Shown here one piece after another: positions 1-12,243 of a stretch of 64,000 nucleotides of DNA (within the stretch, counting starts at the first letter, position 1; the number at the start of each line of letters is the position of its first letter). A program made the position numbers and the translations under genes. The stretch comes from Dipteris shenzhenensis (lineage: Eukaryota > Polypodiophyta > Polypodiopsida > Gleicheniales), in assembly GCA_047967505.1 (NCBI GenBank), contig CM106538.1. One strand, given 5' to 3'. Below the pieces are notes generated by a model, which was not told the DNA's origin, searched no databases, and saw only the letters and a list, made by a program, of their open reading frames with translations.

Positions 1-570
1 AACGGATTAATTCAGATGCGAGACCGAGGTAATGTGCTAAGATGAAAGAGGAGCGGGTGCTTTGATCTCGAAAGAAACAGGTTAAATAAATCTGAAGAGC
101 TCGACAACTTGATGAAACAGCAGGTAAACAAACAATCCTCTATCGTGGAACAGAATGCTCCATGGGAAGACGGGAACAAGCAGCAATACCGAGGATTCCG
201 TCAAACGGGAAGTAAGTGAAGGCAAAGGTGAAATGAGAGCGAGGAGATGAGAGCAATACCTCCCTGATTGCTGCAGAGGCGATGGAACCATAGCTGGGCG
301 TGAGGGGGAGCTCCCGGATGGAATCAATTCAAGAAGACGAAAATCTGAATGATGGAGAGATTGAAGGAATTTCTGCAAACAGAGATGAGAACAAGGTGCA
401 TTGTCAAACATAAAATAAAATTCTAGAATGGGCATCTTTGCTTCAGGGAAGTTCTTGTGGAGCTCCTTTCTAAGGGTTTTGTGTGTTTGGCGGTGCATGT
501 TATTCTTTGGCTGTCTATCAATCAGCGGCCTTTCTTCTCGTTTTCGTTTGCATCTATCCATGGCGGAGGT
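1..570. other. No gene recognised; upstream of a TATA box
   Basis: I recognise no protein in either strand. A 217-codon open stretch on the minus strand (82-735) shows no known motif and overlaps the better-supported promoter and exon on the plus strand, so I do not call it. The segment may simply be the upstream region of the small gene that starts near 680. Confidence 0.4.
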
Positions 571-572
571 TC

Positions 573-580
573 TATATAAA
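573..580 (+). promoter_or_regulatory. TATA box of the putative gene at 680
   Basis: A perfect TATATAAA lies about 100 bases upstream of the first plausible ATG. A transcription start about 30 bases downstream (near 605-610) would leave a 70-base leader. The site supports transcription of the short spliced ORF that follows; it is inferred from motif and spacing only. Confidence 0.4.
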
Positions 581-679
581 CAATTGTGCTTCTGTGGTAC
601 GATCACACCGCTTGGTGAAGGTAGTCGTTTTCTTGTTTGCGTGCAACTTCTGTCGTCCGATTTTGGTTTCGTACGAAGA

Positions 680-905
680 ATGGAGGACAACAGCAGGGTT
701 GATGGATTTGTGAAGTCCATGGACACCGAAACCACGACCTTTGGGAGAGGTATGCTTCATTCTACTTCCTCTTCCTTCGTTTCCGATTCAGTTTCCCTTT
801 CTAACTTTCATTCATTGTTTAGATTTGGAGAAAAGGTTCGGAGGAAACCTTGAGGAGAAAAGTGATGACGACGCCAATTCTGACTCAAGTGGTGTGTTGC
901 TCTGA
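680..905 (+). CDS. Putative two-exon 5' gene fragment, product unknown
   Basis: An ATG at 680 opens a reading frame of 23 codons that runs into a GT donor at 750. A 73-base, T-rich intron ends in AG at 821-822. The second exon keeps the frame and encodes an acidic, hydrophilic stretch (LEKRFGGNLEEKSDDD and on). Read through, the frame stops at 903-905, giving about 50 residues; a second GT lies at 891, so further exons could have existed. Helitron coding remnants begin only about 150 bases downstream, so the gene may be truncated by, or captured into, that element. I do not recognise the protein. The splice phases agree and a TATA box is well placed, but chance is not excluded. Confidence 0.3.
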
Positions 906-1050
906 CTCCAATTCTATTCTTGCAAAAACATTTTAATTTATAGCGAGCAGCACTAGAACAGTGTGATACTCCCTCGTAGCTTGATTGCACTACATCATTG
1001 AAGTTAACTTCATAGAAGAGAGGACTTATGGTGTCTAAGAAACTAGTTGG

Positions 1051-2060
1051 ATAAAAAATGCACCACAATATGGCATTGTTGCAGATGAGGAAGTTCTAAA
1101 CTTTGTTGACACGTACATAACAACAGACAACAATCGGTTGGCATCAAGCCACACGGAGTTGCAAACTCACAAACACAGGCACACATGCAAAAAAGGACCA
1201 AAAAATGCAGATTTGGATTCTCTAGGCCACCTATGCGAAATTCAAAGATAATCGTCCCGCTTGAGACTAGCCTATTAATACGTATAATCAAAGACATTGT
1301 TGAAAAAATTGAAAACATCTTAGAGGACCCTTCCATCATGAACTTAGACTTTGATAATTTCTTAGCAAAGTTAAACATATGAGAAGATGAATATATAAAT
1401 TATATTCGAGTGAGAGTCACACAACCAACAATTTTACTACAGAGGCAACCTAAGGATGTATACACAAACAATTTTAATCCAAGAATAACAGAACTTTGGC
1501 GTGCAAATACTGACATACAATATGTTTTAAACTCGCATGGAGCAGTTGCTTACTGTACATCATATGTTACCAAGGATGACGAGGCAACAACCTAGGCAAT
1601 CAAGGAAGCAATGGCAACATGTATCCGTATAAATGCTCTAACAATGGAAAGAATATGAAAGGTCGGCAATCCAATCCTCAACATTCAACATATCAGCTCA
1701 CAACAAGCTGTCCACATTGCACTATCTCTTCCTCTAACAGCAGCACAAGGAACTTCATATACATAAACATAAGCACAGCTGATAAATATACATTGCTGCT
1801 AAAATGACAACGTCAATCGGGAAAAATGGATCCAAATAGTACCGAAATTTTCTTTGATGATCAAATAAAAAAATATTGCAATCGCAACAACAACATGCAT
1901 CAATTATGTTTGGTTGATTTCACAGCAAACTACACCATTAACAATAAAATGTTACACAAGTGAAAACCCATATAGATATTTCGCTTTGACAATTACAATG
2001 CAATAAAAGACCCAAAAAACCACTCCAGAGAACACTGTCTTCTCTACTTACCATTCATAA
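1051..2060 (+). pseudogene. Degenerate Helitron replicase (Rep region) remnant
   Basis: Several plus-strand frames, read in order, give hallmarks of plant and animal Helitron Rep proteins: APQYG followed by ADEEVLNFVDTYITT (from 1051), the THKHRHTCKK segment (about 1168-1196), CRFGFSRPPM (about 1206-1235), then WRANTDIQYVLN with AYCTSYVTK (1498-1575), then SQQAVHIALSLPL (about 1700-1740), and finally FDNYNAIKDPKNHSREH with a LYLP tail (about 1987-2060). A frameshift in the A-run near 1195 and several stops separate the pieces. The upstream HUH nuclease motif is not readable and no helicase domain follows before the sequence changes character, so this is a dead internal fragment. I could not locate the 5' TC or 3' CTRR hairpin ends. 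The family call rests on motif order recognised by eye. Confidence 0.75.
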
Positions 2061-2151
2061 TAGACTGGAAAAACTTTTACATTGCTTCTTATAGTCCAAA
2101 CTCTACTGCAACTTGCACAGAACCTTGTCCTCTATTATAGGGTTCAATGGT

Positions 2152-2275
2152 CACCAAATCCATGGGGCCACAGTAGAGCTTGTAAAGGATCAACTTCCAT
2201 CTTACTAGAGCTTCACCAAATCCACGGGGCCATAATAGAGCTTGTGAAGGATCAACTTTCATCTTGCTAGATTGT
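2152..2275. repeat. 62-bp tandem duplication (2 copies)
   Basis: Two adjacent imperfect copies, each starting CACCAAATCCA/CGGGG and containing TAGAGCTTGT and GGATCAACTT. They begin at 2152 and 2214. No coding role is apparent. Confidence 0.8.
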
Positions 2276-2280
2276 CAACA

Positions 2281-4300
2281 ACTAGGGCTACGCCACAATT
2301 GAGAGACCGAAGCTCATGAGGCACATGTGGTAAAAAATTGCCATTTTTAAAGTTGGTGGATCTCTGAGTGCAAATGTAACCTTTTCATGTGTCCAACTAA
2401 GCTTTTGGTGTGATTACTATGAATGATTCAATTTTGGCACCCACTACGTCCCATCAGTGCTCATCTCCACATTGCACAATAGTACCATGACTCTCTTAAC
2501 CCAAATTGCGCTGTAGCCCTATTACCAACCTCTATTTTAAAAAGGTTGCTTAGTGCACAGGGGTTAGCACTTCAAAACATGTTTCTATAATTTATTTTTC
2601 TCATGACAACAAAATTCTAATTATAGATGATTGCTATTTTGAAATTCAGTGTGCAATGGCCTTACTCCTTCATCACTAAAGAATAATGTTTGTGAATTCA
2701 TGTCTCTTGAAAATTTTCACATTGAGGAGCCCAAAGCCTTATGGAGGGATATGATAGTAAGAAACCTATTTGACTGTTAGGAACCCAAACCACGGTCACA
2801 TGAAAATATAACAATTTGTCTTAAATACAATGTTTTCTTCCTTATTCTCTTCCCACAATTTGTCTTAACTAAAATATTCTTTTCCTTGTATGATGTTCTT
2901 TCCTTTTGATGTTCATTCTCTTGCCTAGTTAACACATTGATTGTTAAATTTGAAAGGATAATTCAAGCCACGAAAATTTTTATTTATAATATAACTTTTG
3001 TTCAAGACATATAATCATAACCCCCTTTTTATAATGCTAGTGCTCATAGGCATTGGTGTAGGAGCCAAACCTCCCAATAGCAATAATCACACATACGTGA
3101 TGAATTTCACCAAGGATGGTTCAAAAGTTTGAGATTAATGTGAAAAAGATGCTAAACCCTCTTGCCCCTATTCTTGCACACCTATCTTGCACCGTTAGTC
3201 CCTTGATGCATACAAGACTTATTGCCCTTCCTGCCCCCGACTTTTTCCTTGAGTGTATTTAGAGTTTTTTGGCATCCTATAGCTACAATGTTGGTGTGAG
3301 GGAATTTCCATGGCATGCACCTATCTCGGGCGGCGGGCATCGAGAAATGTTACCCTTCCTATCATCTATTTTTGCATTGAGTGTACTTGGAGTTGTGTGG
3401 CATCTTGTAGCTATAGTACTAGTGTGACATAATTGTAATGGCATCCTCAGGTTAGATTTGTTAGCGGTCTCCTAGTTGACAATGGCATGCCTTTGGTTGT
3501 GATCATCAATTAATCCTTCTTTAGACCCCTTTTGGATTGTGTGGAATCAAGGTGATTTGCTCCTAGCTTCCTCTTTATTAATGATAGGTTTTAGTATTTC
3601 AAATGACCGCTCCTCCTTTCCTCATAGGTGATTGGCACTTCTTGGTATGGGTGTCCATGTGGGTGGATCTCTCACATCCTTCAAGGTCTTGGTGCTCATT
3701 CTTTATACAAGGGCATCATTGGTTACACCTTGCCCTTAGGCCTTGGTAGTCTTCTAGTCCACAATGTGGGTAATGCTATAGAGGGACTATCCATCAAGAG
3801 CTTGGCATTCATGTGCAACTAACCCTCCAAGAGTAAGTGTAATAAATAGGTTTTGCATATGGGGTGCCAAAAAACTACAAATGTGCAACCTAGTGGATCA
3901 CCCAAATCGACTCAATATAGAACTTCAATAGAAGTAGGGTGCAACCCCACAATCCTTAGAGATGGAGATTTTATTAGTTGGGTGAAACATTCTACCATGA
4001 TGTGCTCTAAGAATTACACCAAACAATCCAAATTAAGCATACAACAATGCCCCTTGGCATGAAGAGCTCAGAGGAAAGGGGCATAGATGATAATACGATA
4101 TTTTGTGAATGAACCTTACAGGAGTGTCGTTGATAGGTATGCTACACTTGGTTAGAAAAAGAAATTGTGATGGGATAAGTGAATTGGGAAAATGCCAAGA
4201 AAGTTTGATAGAATAGGGAATTTCTCGACTGAGTCTTGGACAACTGCAGTAAAGATTAGGTTTGGCTACTTGTGTAGCCAAGGAATTGGTGATAGAACCT
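2281..4300. other. Intergenic, nothing recognised
   Basis: Both strands were read for protein motifs and RNA genes without result. Open frames are short (64-82 codons) and resemble no family I know. Composition is AT-rich, like the other repeat-derived spacer in this window. Confidence 0.4.
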
Positions 4301-4301
4301 T

Positions 4302-4449
4302 AGCAAATGGGATAGGCAAGATATATATATACCTACTCTTAGGAAATATATGCCCTTAGGAGTATGTATAGGCAAGACACCTAACCCTAATAGCAAATAG
4401 GATAGGTGAGATAGGTATACCTACTCTTAAGGGAATATATGCATTAGAA
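4302..4449. repeat. 90-bp imperfect tandem duplication
   Basis: The segment beginning AGCAAATGGGATAGGCAAGA at 4302 recurs at 4392 as AGCAAATAGGATAGGTGAGA. Both copies continue through ACCTACTCTTA and AATATATGC. Confidence 0.75.
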
Positions 4450-5515
4450 CTTGCCAAACAGTTAATCTGGAGCCTATTTAGTGATCATAGTGGGTTACTC
4501 CCATGTCAAATTGACAAGTAGACCTTGTCACAAACGAAACTTCTCTTGGATATGTCCTAGGCACAGACCTTGAACATGCAACAATGACATTCCATACTTC
4601 CCCCACTAGATGGCTATGCTTGACTTGCTAAGTAAAATACATTGCGATTGAGTCCCCAACACATCAGAGGAGTCTCACTATAAGTCTTTGAATTGGTAAG
4701 TGTGGTGCTTCTAAAGGTGAAGAAACATCTAGAGACCCAAACTCTTTGAAAGCCAAATGGAGTTTTCCATGCCGATGAGACTTCCATAGTCAAATAATCA
4801 ATTCAATTGGAGAACCAACATGGATCTTGTGCCTTCATTCATAGAAGGAATGTGGGTGAAACCCTTGCTAAATAAAAGACAAAATGCAATGGTTGGAAAT
4901 TTTGAGGTGAATTAAAATACGTCTAGACATCATAAATAGAACTTGAATCCAAGATGAGCCATACATCTAAGAACCCTAAATCAATCAGTTTGAAATTTTG
5001 CTCATGTGGGACATGCATCCCAAGGTTTAGGCTTGATAGTCCTCAAAAATCTTTAGAATTCTTCACGAAGGAGCCACATGCGGGGTAACTTGCACATGTC
5101 TTTGACCAAGCAGGGAGGGCCCACCGTATCGATCTAATGACCATCATCTTGGCCATCACCAGAGCACCTATAAAATTTCATTATCTAATGCATAAATGGT
5201 ATTAAAGACAATTTGACCTATTTTTGCAAAATATGTCCATTATTAACTATGGCTAGTACCATTGTTATATGCTTGGATTATTTCAAACAAGAGAGGTTGA
5301 CTGCTTTTGAGTCTATTTTATCAATGCCACCGCCTATCCATATTACACTTTTGATGATCCTGACTTCTGATTCAATTGCTACATAATCAACTACTGAGCC
5401 TTAAAATGTGTTTATAGCCTTGAAGAGAGACTTTAAATTTTCCATTAAAGCCAACTTTAAATATTCCATTTTAGGTGCATTCCACCATGGGTTATTATGG
5501 TTTGGGTATGACTGG
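4450..5515. other. Intergenic, nothing recognised
   Basis: No coding or structural signal that I can support on either strand, up to the start of the CT microsatellite. Confidence 0.4.
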
Positions 5516-5519
5516 CCAT

Positions 5520-5558
5520 CTCTCTCTGTCTCTCTGTCTCTGTCTCTTTGTCTCTCTG

Positions 5559-5599
<41 letters not shown>

Positions 5600-5602
5600 G
5601 TC

Positions 5603-5642
<40 letters not shown>

Positions 5643-5741
5643 CCCCCCCCTTCTCTGTCTTTGTCTCTGTCTCTGTCTCTCTCCCCCCCCCTTCTCTGTC
5701 TTTGTCTCTGTCTCTGTCTCTCTCCCCCCCTCTCTCTCTTA
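5520..5741. repeat. Compound CT/CTGT microsatellite with poly-C blocks
   Basis: About 220 bases of CT and CTGTCT units. Two blocks of TCTCTCCCCCCCCC followed by TTCTCTGTCTTTGTCTCTG repeat with a period of about 53 bases, so the array has second-order structure. The long arginine/glutamate or serine/leucine frames across it are artefacts of the repeat. Confidence 0.95.
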
Positions 5742-5744
5742 CAA

Positions 5745-6690
5745 TGCTTGTTACAACTTTGCTTGAAAGGATGGAATTTGTTGTCTTTCTTATTGCCATA
5801 CTTGTGAAAAGTCTGGACATTTGCTGCATCTATTGATTGTGATATTGTTTAATTTGACATGGAAGACTGCTTTGTTTGTTTTATTGGAATAGTTAGCTCC
5901 CCATGCTAGATCGCGTGCATTGTTTTTTGTGTAAGCTTGCTGCATGCTTTAAAGAGACTTGCTTTGGTGTTAATGGGAAATTGGATCAATAGCTTCTATG
6001 GCATTGTTTCCTTACATGACTTGAGTGGGTGTAGACTCCATCACATGTAGTGCTATTAGCATCCATAGTATTTTGCCTCCATCCCTTTTTAATATCTTTT
6101 CCTTGGGTGTCAACAAGAGTGGATGGGCTTCAACTTCCCATACAACTAAATAAGAGAAGATCCAAATCTTTGATTTCTCGTGGTGAGAGAGGTATGGATA
6201 CTTCTTCTTGGAGTAGCTTTGTGTCAATGGTTTCTACCAATAGAGATATAGCTTTTGTCACTATAGGTGGTTGATGTATGCTTAGTCACAACTATGTCAT
6301 GTGTCTTGTCATGTAGCATGGACTAGTTTATAAGAGCAAGTTTCTTGATTGATATGAAGTGTCTCCTAGCTTCTTTTGTTATGGCTTCTAATAAAAATCA
6401 TGATGCCAAGTCCATGTTATGTTTCATGCCACCATTTTCACTTTTGTACCAAGTGGAAACTAGTGTTGGACCTCTAAGATTCTTGTATCTAAAGGTCCTC
6501 TTGGACACTTTTGTTTTGGAATGAAAATGTAGCTTGCACTATTGTATGACTGAGGTATATGTGAAGAGTATGACTGAGGTATATGTGAAGAGGCTTTTGT
6601 TTGTACATGATTGTTTTATACTTCTCTTCTTAATCGTTCTTACTCTGATAAGAGTTGATGAATTGGTAATGTCCTCAATCATCTTAGAGT
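5745..6690. other. Intergenic, nothing recognised
   Basis: Only short unsupported frames occur. A local duplication of the 23-base unit beginning TGACTGAGGTATATGTGAAG is visible at about 6547-6592. Confidence 0.4.
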
Positions 6691-6691
6691 G

Positions 6692-6945
6692 TGTTAATTA
6701 CACTAGTTGGCAATGTCATTTGATGGATAATGGCAAGTCCGTAGAGATAGGATTGTCCCTTGGAGCCAAATGGGCCCAAGATAATTGTAAAGAATGAGGA
6801 AAGAGAGTGGTATAAAGGGAATAGGGTTGGCCCTCCCTTCAAAAAAGGTGGCATGTATAAAAGGCCAAATGGTTGGCTTTGGTCTTCACTTGTTGGTTGC
6901 ACACATTGGAATACAAACTCTCCTTCTACTATATGGAGTTGTCTC
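6692..6945 (+). repeat. Dispersed 250-bp repeat, copy 1 (LTR-like)
   Basis: This segment matches 10270-10511 in the same orientation over about 250 bases with small gaps. Homology begins abruptly at TGTTAA in both copies, as an LTR 5' end would, and each copy contains TATAAAGGGAAT plus a second TATAAAAG-type site (GTATAAAAGGCC here). The 3' limit is blurred after GAGTTGTCTC. No reverse transcriptase or other pol remnant lies between the two copies. A solo or non-autonomous LTR family is my inference; the repeat itself is directly visible. Confidence 0.7.
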
Positions 6946-8650
6946 ATGTTCCCTCATAGTGCCTTTCGTGAATGCCATGTTATCTTCTCCTCTTCCCTTC
7001 TTGTTCTCCTCCTCTGCCTTCTCCACTTCCCTCTCCCCTCCCTCTTCTTATCCTTATGGATTCATGATTGCAACAAGTCGGGAGTCACTAGAGTGATGCT
7101 AGTGGATGGCATTTGCATGCATTGCTTTCAACCCATAGTAGCTTGGAGGTGTACCCCATCATCGTTCCTACAAGATCCCCACAACACACTCTTGCATTGC
7201 ATTTGCTTCTCTGGTTACCCACTCAATGCATTGAGTAAGCTTAGTAAAAAGCTATTGGCGCTTTGTGTGTAGGAAGCTATATGTGAAAGAGAGGTGTTGG
7301 AAGTTATTTGGAGTGATTTTGAAGTAGTTTTTGGGTTTTTAGTGTTCAAAGTATGTAGAAGGGTAGTTTAGGTGAGACATGTCTTTGACCGGCCCTTGGC
7401 CTTAATGAAGTAATTAGGATTGCATAACCTTTGTTGGTGAGGCTTTTGTTTCCATGGTAGCAACATTTCATTGTGTCTTTGGTATCTTCAACTGTAGCAA
7501 GTTCTGGTGGATCTATTCCATTTTTAAGAGTAGGTTGTTATGGGTCGACAACAATGGAGGTTGGTTGTATGTCTCGTTGAGGGAGTGGTTTTATATTTCC
7601 TTGTGGTGGGAAAACCATCAAGGACTTGAACTATCATTGCCTTGCCCATTTTGGACCTTGCGGTAGGTTCTTGTGTTACTACATTTTTAGGAGCGGGTTC
7701 TTGTGTAGCTTTTGCTGGTACAATCTTTAGTATTGGTGTTGTCCGATCAAACTTTTAGGGCCTCCAATGTGGCTATTCTGGTTAAAGAGGAGTGAAGTTT
7801 CCCGTGAGGCAAAATTGCAAGAGGAGGAATGCCATCTTGATGATGCTTAGGGATCCACATTTGAGTGTCACCATCATAATATTCTTGCGATAGCAGTAGT
7901 TCTTCCCTAATTCCAACTTCTTGTGCCTTTGTCAATTACATCCTCTTGCATGTTCCAAATTCATTATATCACTATAATAAAGTGATATATGCTCTTCTTA
8001 GCAAATGTGAGTGGGACCGCAATGTCTCGAAGATCGTCTTGTTTTTGTTGAGCCCAAGTTGCTTCTGAGAAAGCTGTTAGTGAGGTTAATTCCTCATTCA
8101 CATTGGAAGGTTCCTATGTGACTTCCATTGTGTCTGGATTGGTTGGTGTGGCAGGTTCTTGCATGAAGCTTAATGTTAAATTTCTTACCAAGGAAGGTTC
8201 TTGTGTAGTTTCCAAAGTATATTATTTTCTTTTCTTAACAGTTTCTTGTGTTACTTTTTGGAGACAGGTTCTCGAGTAACTGCCGTTTGTGTGTGATCCT
8301 CCTTTATTGGTGCTTTTCCCTTGTCCTTGCAAGTAGCTCCTTGTGGTTCTACCTTTTTCAAGGTAGATTCTTGTGGCTCTGCTCTCTAATCTTTGCTTTG
8401 ATTTTTCATAATCATTAGGCTTGAATTTGGCGATGGCCTCTCATTTTTTTAATGGTTAATAGGTGAATCACTTTAGACTTAATGGCCATGAAAATCTACA
8501 TGGGTGTTTACATAAATCCCTTCACAGCCTTGTAAAGTTTCATGACCATCAAATCTCTATGTTGTTTGACACAGTTGAGGTCCCAATTCCAAGTTAATTC
8601 TGCTTCGACGGACGGCCAAGTGGTGTCAGACCTTGTGGCTTCCCAACATG
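6946..8650. other. Intergenic, nothing recognised
   Basis: Open frames (for example 7454-7666 plus, 7747-7935 minus) are short and unrelated to any family I recognise. Several T-rich degenerate GGTTCTTGTG-containing motifs recur between 7650 and 8370, suggesting an old decayed repeat. Confidence 0.4.
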
Positions 8651-8654
8651 GTCA

Positions 8655-9035
8655 ACACTAATGCAGCATATGCTTCGTATTTAATGTAGCGTGCATTGGG
8701 TTATTAATGCAGTGTGTACCAGGTTATTCATGCAACATGCGCTAGGTATTAATGCAGTGTGCATTGGGTTAGGGCCTGACCTCTAACTTTGGATTGGATT
8801 TTGTGCATTAATGATGCCAGCAGCTGGCAAATCCTATCAGGTGTCAAAATGTTAGTATGTGTTAGAGTGTCAGCTGCTGCTAATCCTGTGTGGTCAATGC
8901 GGTCAATGCTAATGTAGCGTGCTAGTTAATGCAGTGAGCACTAGGGTATAACACAACGTGGTCAATGTTAACGTAGCATGGTCAATGGTTAATGCAACAT
9001 GTCTATAACCTGTCGTGCACTAGCTTGTAGTGTAT
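8655..9035. repeat. Degenerate minisatellite, about 29-bp unit
   Basis: The motif TTAATGCAGTGTGCATTGGG and variants (AATGTAGCGTGCATTGGG, CATGCAACATGCGCTAGG, AATGCAGTGAGCACTAGGG) recur about ten times in two clusters separated by about 100 bases of other sequence, with GTCAATGTTAACGTAGCATG variants at the end. Confidence 0.7.
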
Positions 9036-9039
9036 GCTG

Positions 9040-10269
9040 CGTTAAACTCTATTGCCGATGGTAATTTCAAAGATTTCTAAGCTTTTGGAGCTTTTGTGCA
9101 GTGTTTGGACTGCTTAAGGAGTACTTTTCTACCTACTTTACCTCCTTACGAACATGAAGCAACAAAAATGACAAGAAAGAACAACATTTGAAGGGAAAAT
9201 GGGTTGTTTTGCAAAAAGTGACAGTTTTTTCCGTTCAAACCACTTCAAAAATCACTCCTAGCATCGTTTCTTAGTAATTTTGTTGGGATTGCTATCACAC
9301 AAACCTTAAAGGGTCCTACATCAAGTGATCCTACATCAACATCTTCAAGGGATGAGTTTGATTGTAGGGTGAATCTAATGACATCAAAATGGGTCTAGAT
9401 GAGTTTTTTGTGATCCTCAAGGATTTTTTTCACTTTCATTTACCAACCCCACCCTTCATTAGCTTACTCCAAATCTTCCTCCTCTTTTTATGTTTTCTTA
9501 TTTGTATTCATTTCTCCTTTCATTGCTTAACACTAGTGCCCACTTAACCATTCGCACTTTCTAATGTAATCTTACTTTTAACTTAGAGGACTTTCCTAGA
9601 ATCCAAGGTGCTATGAACCTCTAAAGCCATAGTCCTCATTTTAGGAGTTTGTATGGTGTATAATCATACTCCTTTGGATTTGATTGGGCTCAAATACTTC
9701 CAAGAATGAAATATAATCCTTAAAATGGATTTCAAAAGAACTTCAATGCAGAGAAGCAAGACAAAATGTCATGCATAACTCTAGATGTTAAAACATGGCA
9801 TGTCAATGACATAGTCTGAAGAGAACCCAATAAAAGTCCCACTCGAAGCAAATATGGAACTTCAAGAGGAGCATGATAACACACTGGTAATTACTCTAAC
9901 ACCACTAGGAGATGACATCACGCCCTACTAACACCTTCTTCCTACTAGCTTACTCCTTAGATTATTCTTTTTCTTATTCTTTCTTTGAAACGTTACAAGT
10001 ACTCAGCTCCAATGCATCCACCCAACGTCTATGCAATGCCATACTAATCATAGCAGAATCCGGTGCTGGAACCAACACCTCACCAAACACATATGCATCA
10101 TACAAGAAACAATTCCATAACCAAGGACCCATTGAAGCCCTATGAAGCAATGCAACTAGGAAAGGTTCACATAAGTGCACACAAGGAATGATTTTCAGCG
10201 AGACAGCTCTCCAACAACCATGAAGTTTATGTGATCCATGGGACTCGATCGAGGACGTGAATGTGGGCA
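9040..10269. other. Intergenic, nothing recognised
   Basis: The minus strand is open for 196 codons at 9974-10564, but part of this is antisense to the dispersed repeat and I recognise no domain. The remainder shows no coding or RNA signal. Confidence 0.4.
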
Positions 10270-10511
10270 TGTTAACTACATTAGTTGGCAATGTCATTTG
10301 ATGGATGGTGGTAACTCTATAGAGATAGGATTGTGAGTTGGAGCCAAATGGGCCCATGATGATGGTAAAGAATGAGAAAAGAGAGTGGTATAAAGGGAAT
10401 AAGGTTGGACCTCCCATCAAAAGATGGCATCTATAAAAGACCAAAATGTTGACTTTGATCTTCACTTGTTGGTTGCACACATTGGAATCTCCTTCTCCTC
10501 TATGGAGTTGT
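10270..10511 (+). repeat. Dispersed 250-bp repeat, copy 2 (LTR-like)
   Basis: Second copy of the repeat at 6692, starting TGTTAACTACATTAGTTGG and ending near GAGTTGTCTC. It keeps GGTATAAAGGGAATAAGG and a CTATAAAAGACC site. Divergence from copy 1 is substantial (many substitutions and short gaps), so both are old. Confidence 0.7.
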
Positions 10512-10519
10512 CTCTTGTG

Positions 10520-11479
10520 AATGAAGGTTCCTCTTGTGTTATTTCTGTCATTTTTCCTATGCATATGTCTATGGTCTTCTCCTTGTTGGGAGATGAGTCA
10601 ATCTTTTTGGATGCCTTTTGGTTTTGAGTCCTTTCGTGATAGATGTGTCTCGTGTTGCTCTTGTGGGGTCATTTGTTTATTATTATTTTTGTCCAACACC
10701 ACCATCTTTGGCTGATGTGCTTGGGAAGATTGCCATTGGGGTGGCTCTAGACTACTTAGTTGATCTTCATGCATTCAGTTAGGGGATGGAGTTTATTTCC
10801 AAAGATGTGGCCCTTTGATCTAGAGCTTCTGGTCATTTTGCCATCATGTTGATCTTTATTTATGCAAGCAATTCAAAACACAAATTAGTTACATGCTACT
10901 TGTCACTATACCTCTTGCATATGTGCATGGTTATGGTGAGTGGCTATTTCCTTACACTCCTTTCCTTGTGTTGGTCTTCTTTGATTTGTTAAAGCTTTTC
11001 TAGCCTTGTACTTGAGTAGATAATAGAGTTAGTGAAGTGGAATGATATGAAGAGTAGACACTTGAGTTTGTATGTGAATATACATTTTCCAAAAGGGGGA
11101 AAATTCCAGATTTTTATGTGGGTTTGACAACCTAGTGTAGTCTATAGTGGTATGAGAGTTCCACTCATTGCATTCCCATTGTAGCTCCTCCACCAAAACC
11201 TCCATCTCATGAAGGCACATATATACCATAGTATTGCTTTGTAGACATTGAGGATGGGAAGGTATGATTATGAAACCCACATGAGTCCTTAGATGGCTAG
11301 TAAATATGGGAGATCATTTAACACACTTGCAAACAAAGATCCAATTGTAGAGTTAGTGTAGAACATCCAGACAAGGAGATTAAGCACATGAACACTTGAA
11401 GTGAACTGAAGGGAAGCTTATACATGGTCTTCAATTCCTCTAGTAGGGCTTTCCCTCTAAAGCATAATAGTAAGGATTC

Positions 11480-11526
<47 letters not shown>

Positions 11527-12240
11527 TGCAAAGCATGTGGTAAGGATTTTAGTATCTCTCTCTGCAAGGCTATAGAGATGCCTCTCTCTATGCAATGCAT
11601 GTGGTATTTCTCTCTCTAGTATCAAAATGCAATGGCTTTGCCATCCAAGATCTTAATGTAAAATGGATGCACCATTGGGCACAAATGGAAATAAAGTCTC
11701 TTGAGTAGAGCGTTCTCATCTAGTTTCATAGTGAACATCTTTCTCTCATTAGTTCTAGAGTTTCTCTCTCTAGATCATGATTTTGCAAGTTTGTCTAGAT
11801 CTTTCCTATGATCTTACCATATCCATCAAATATGCTTTCAAGCTCAAGGTATTATAAGTGGAGCCTTGCCATACACTACACACACAACGATCCCATGTTG
11901 ACTGCACTTGATTGTGCTTTTTACACTATCGACACGGTGTTAACAAAGCACGTATGCTATATAGGTGGTGAGTTTTTACAACACCACCATCTAGTGGCTT
12001 CCTATAGCTAAGTAGTTTTTTTTTCAAATGCAAAGGTGATAAAGAACTATCCTACCTATGGTAAGGTAAACTACCCTACTTATGATGATAAGGATATGCA
12101 ATATTTCGAGCAATGGATAAATTTTTTATTAGAATGATGTCATCCTAAATACTCTTCAATACTTGATATAGCATTGACAATCTTAAACCTGTGAAGGGGC
12201 CTGTTCATCCAACATGCAACAATTTTATTTGATAATCAGG
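10520..12240. other. Intergenic, nothing recognised
   Basis: No gene is supported. A pure CT microsatellite sits at 11482-11522 and shorter CT-rich patches follow to about 11775. Confidence 0.4.
11482..11522. repeat. (CT)20 microsatellite
   Basis: An uninterrupted CT run of about 40 bases. The arginine/glutamate-rich frame on the minus strand here is an artefact of it. Confidence 0.95.
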
Positions 12241-12243
12241 TAT

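Noticed and set aside
82-735. 217-codon open frame on the minus strand
   Set aside because: No recognisable domain, low-complexity serine/leucine stretches, and conflict with a TATA box and spliced exons on the plus strand.
5401-5836. Long frames on both strands rich in RERE or LSLS
   Set aside because: These are produced by the CT/GA microsatellite and have no coding meaning; the same applies at 14163-14540, 20555-20999 and 27167-27358.
9974-10564. 196-codon minus-strand frame
   Set aside because: Part of it is shared with 6684-6947 only because the underlying DNA is a dispersed repeat; no domain is recognisable and the shared part shows no sign of codon-level constraint.
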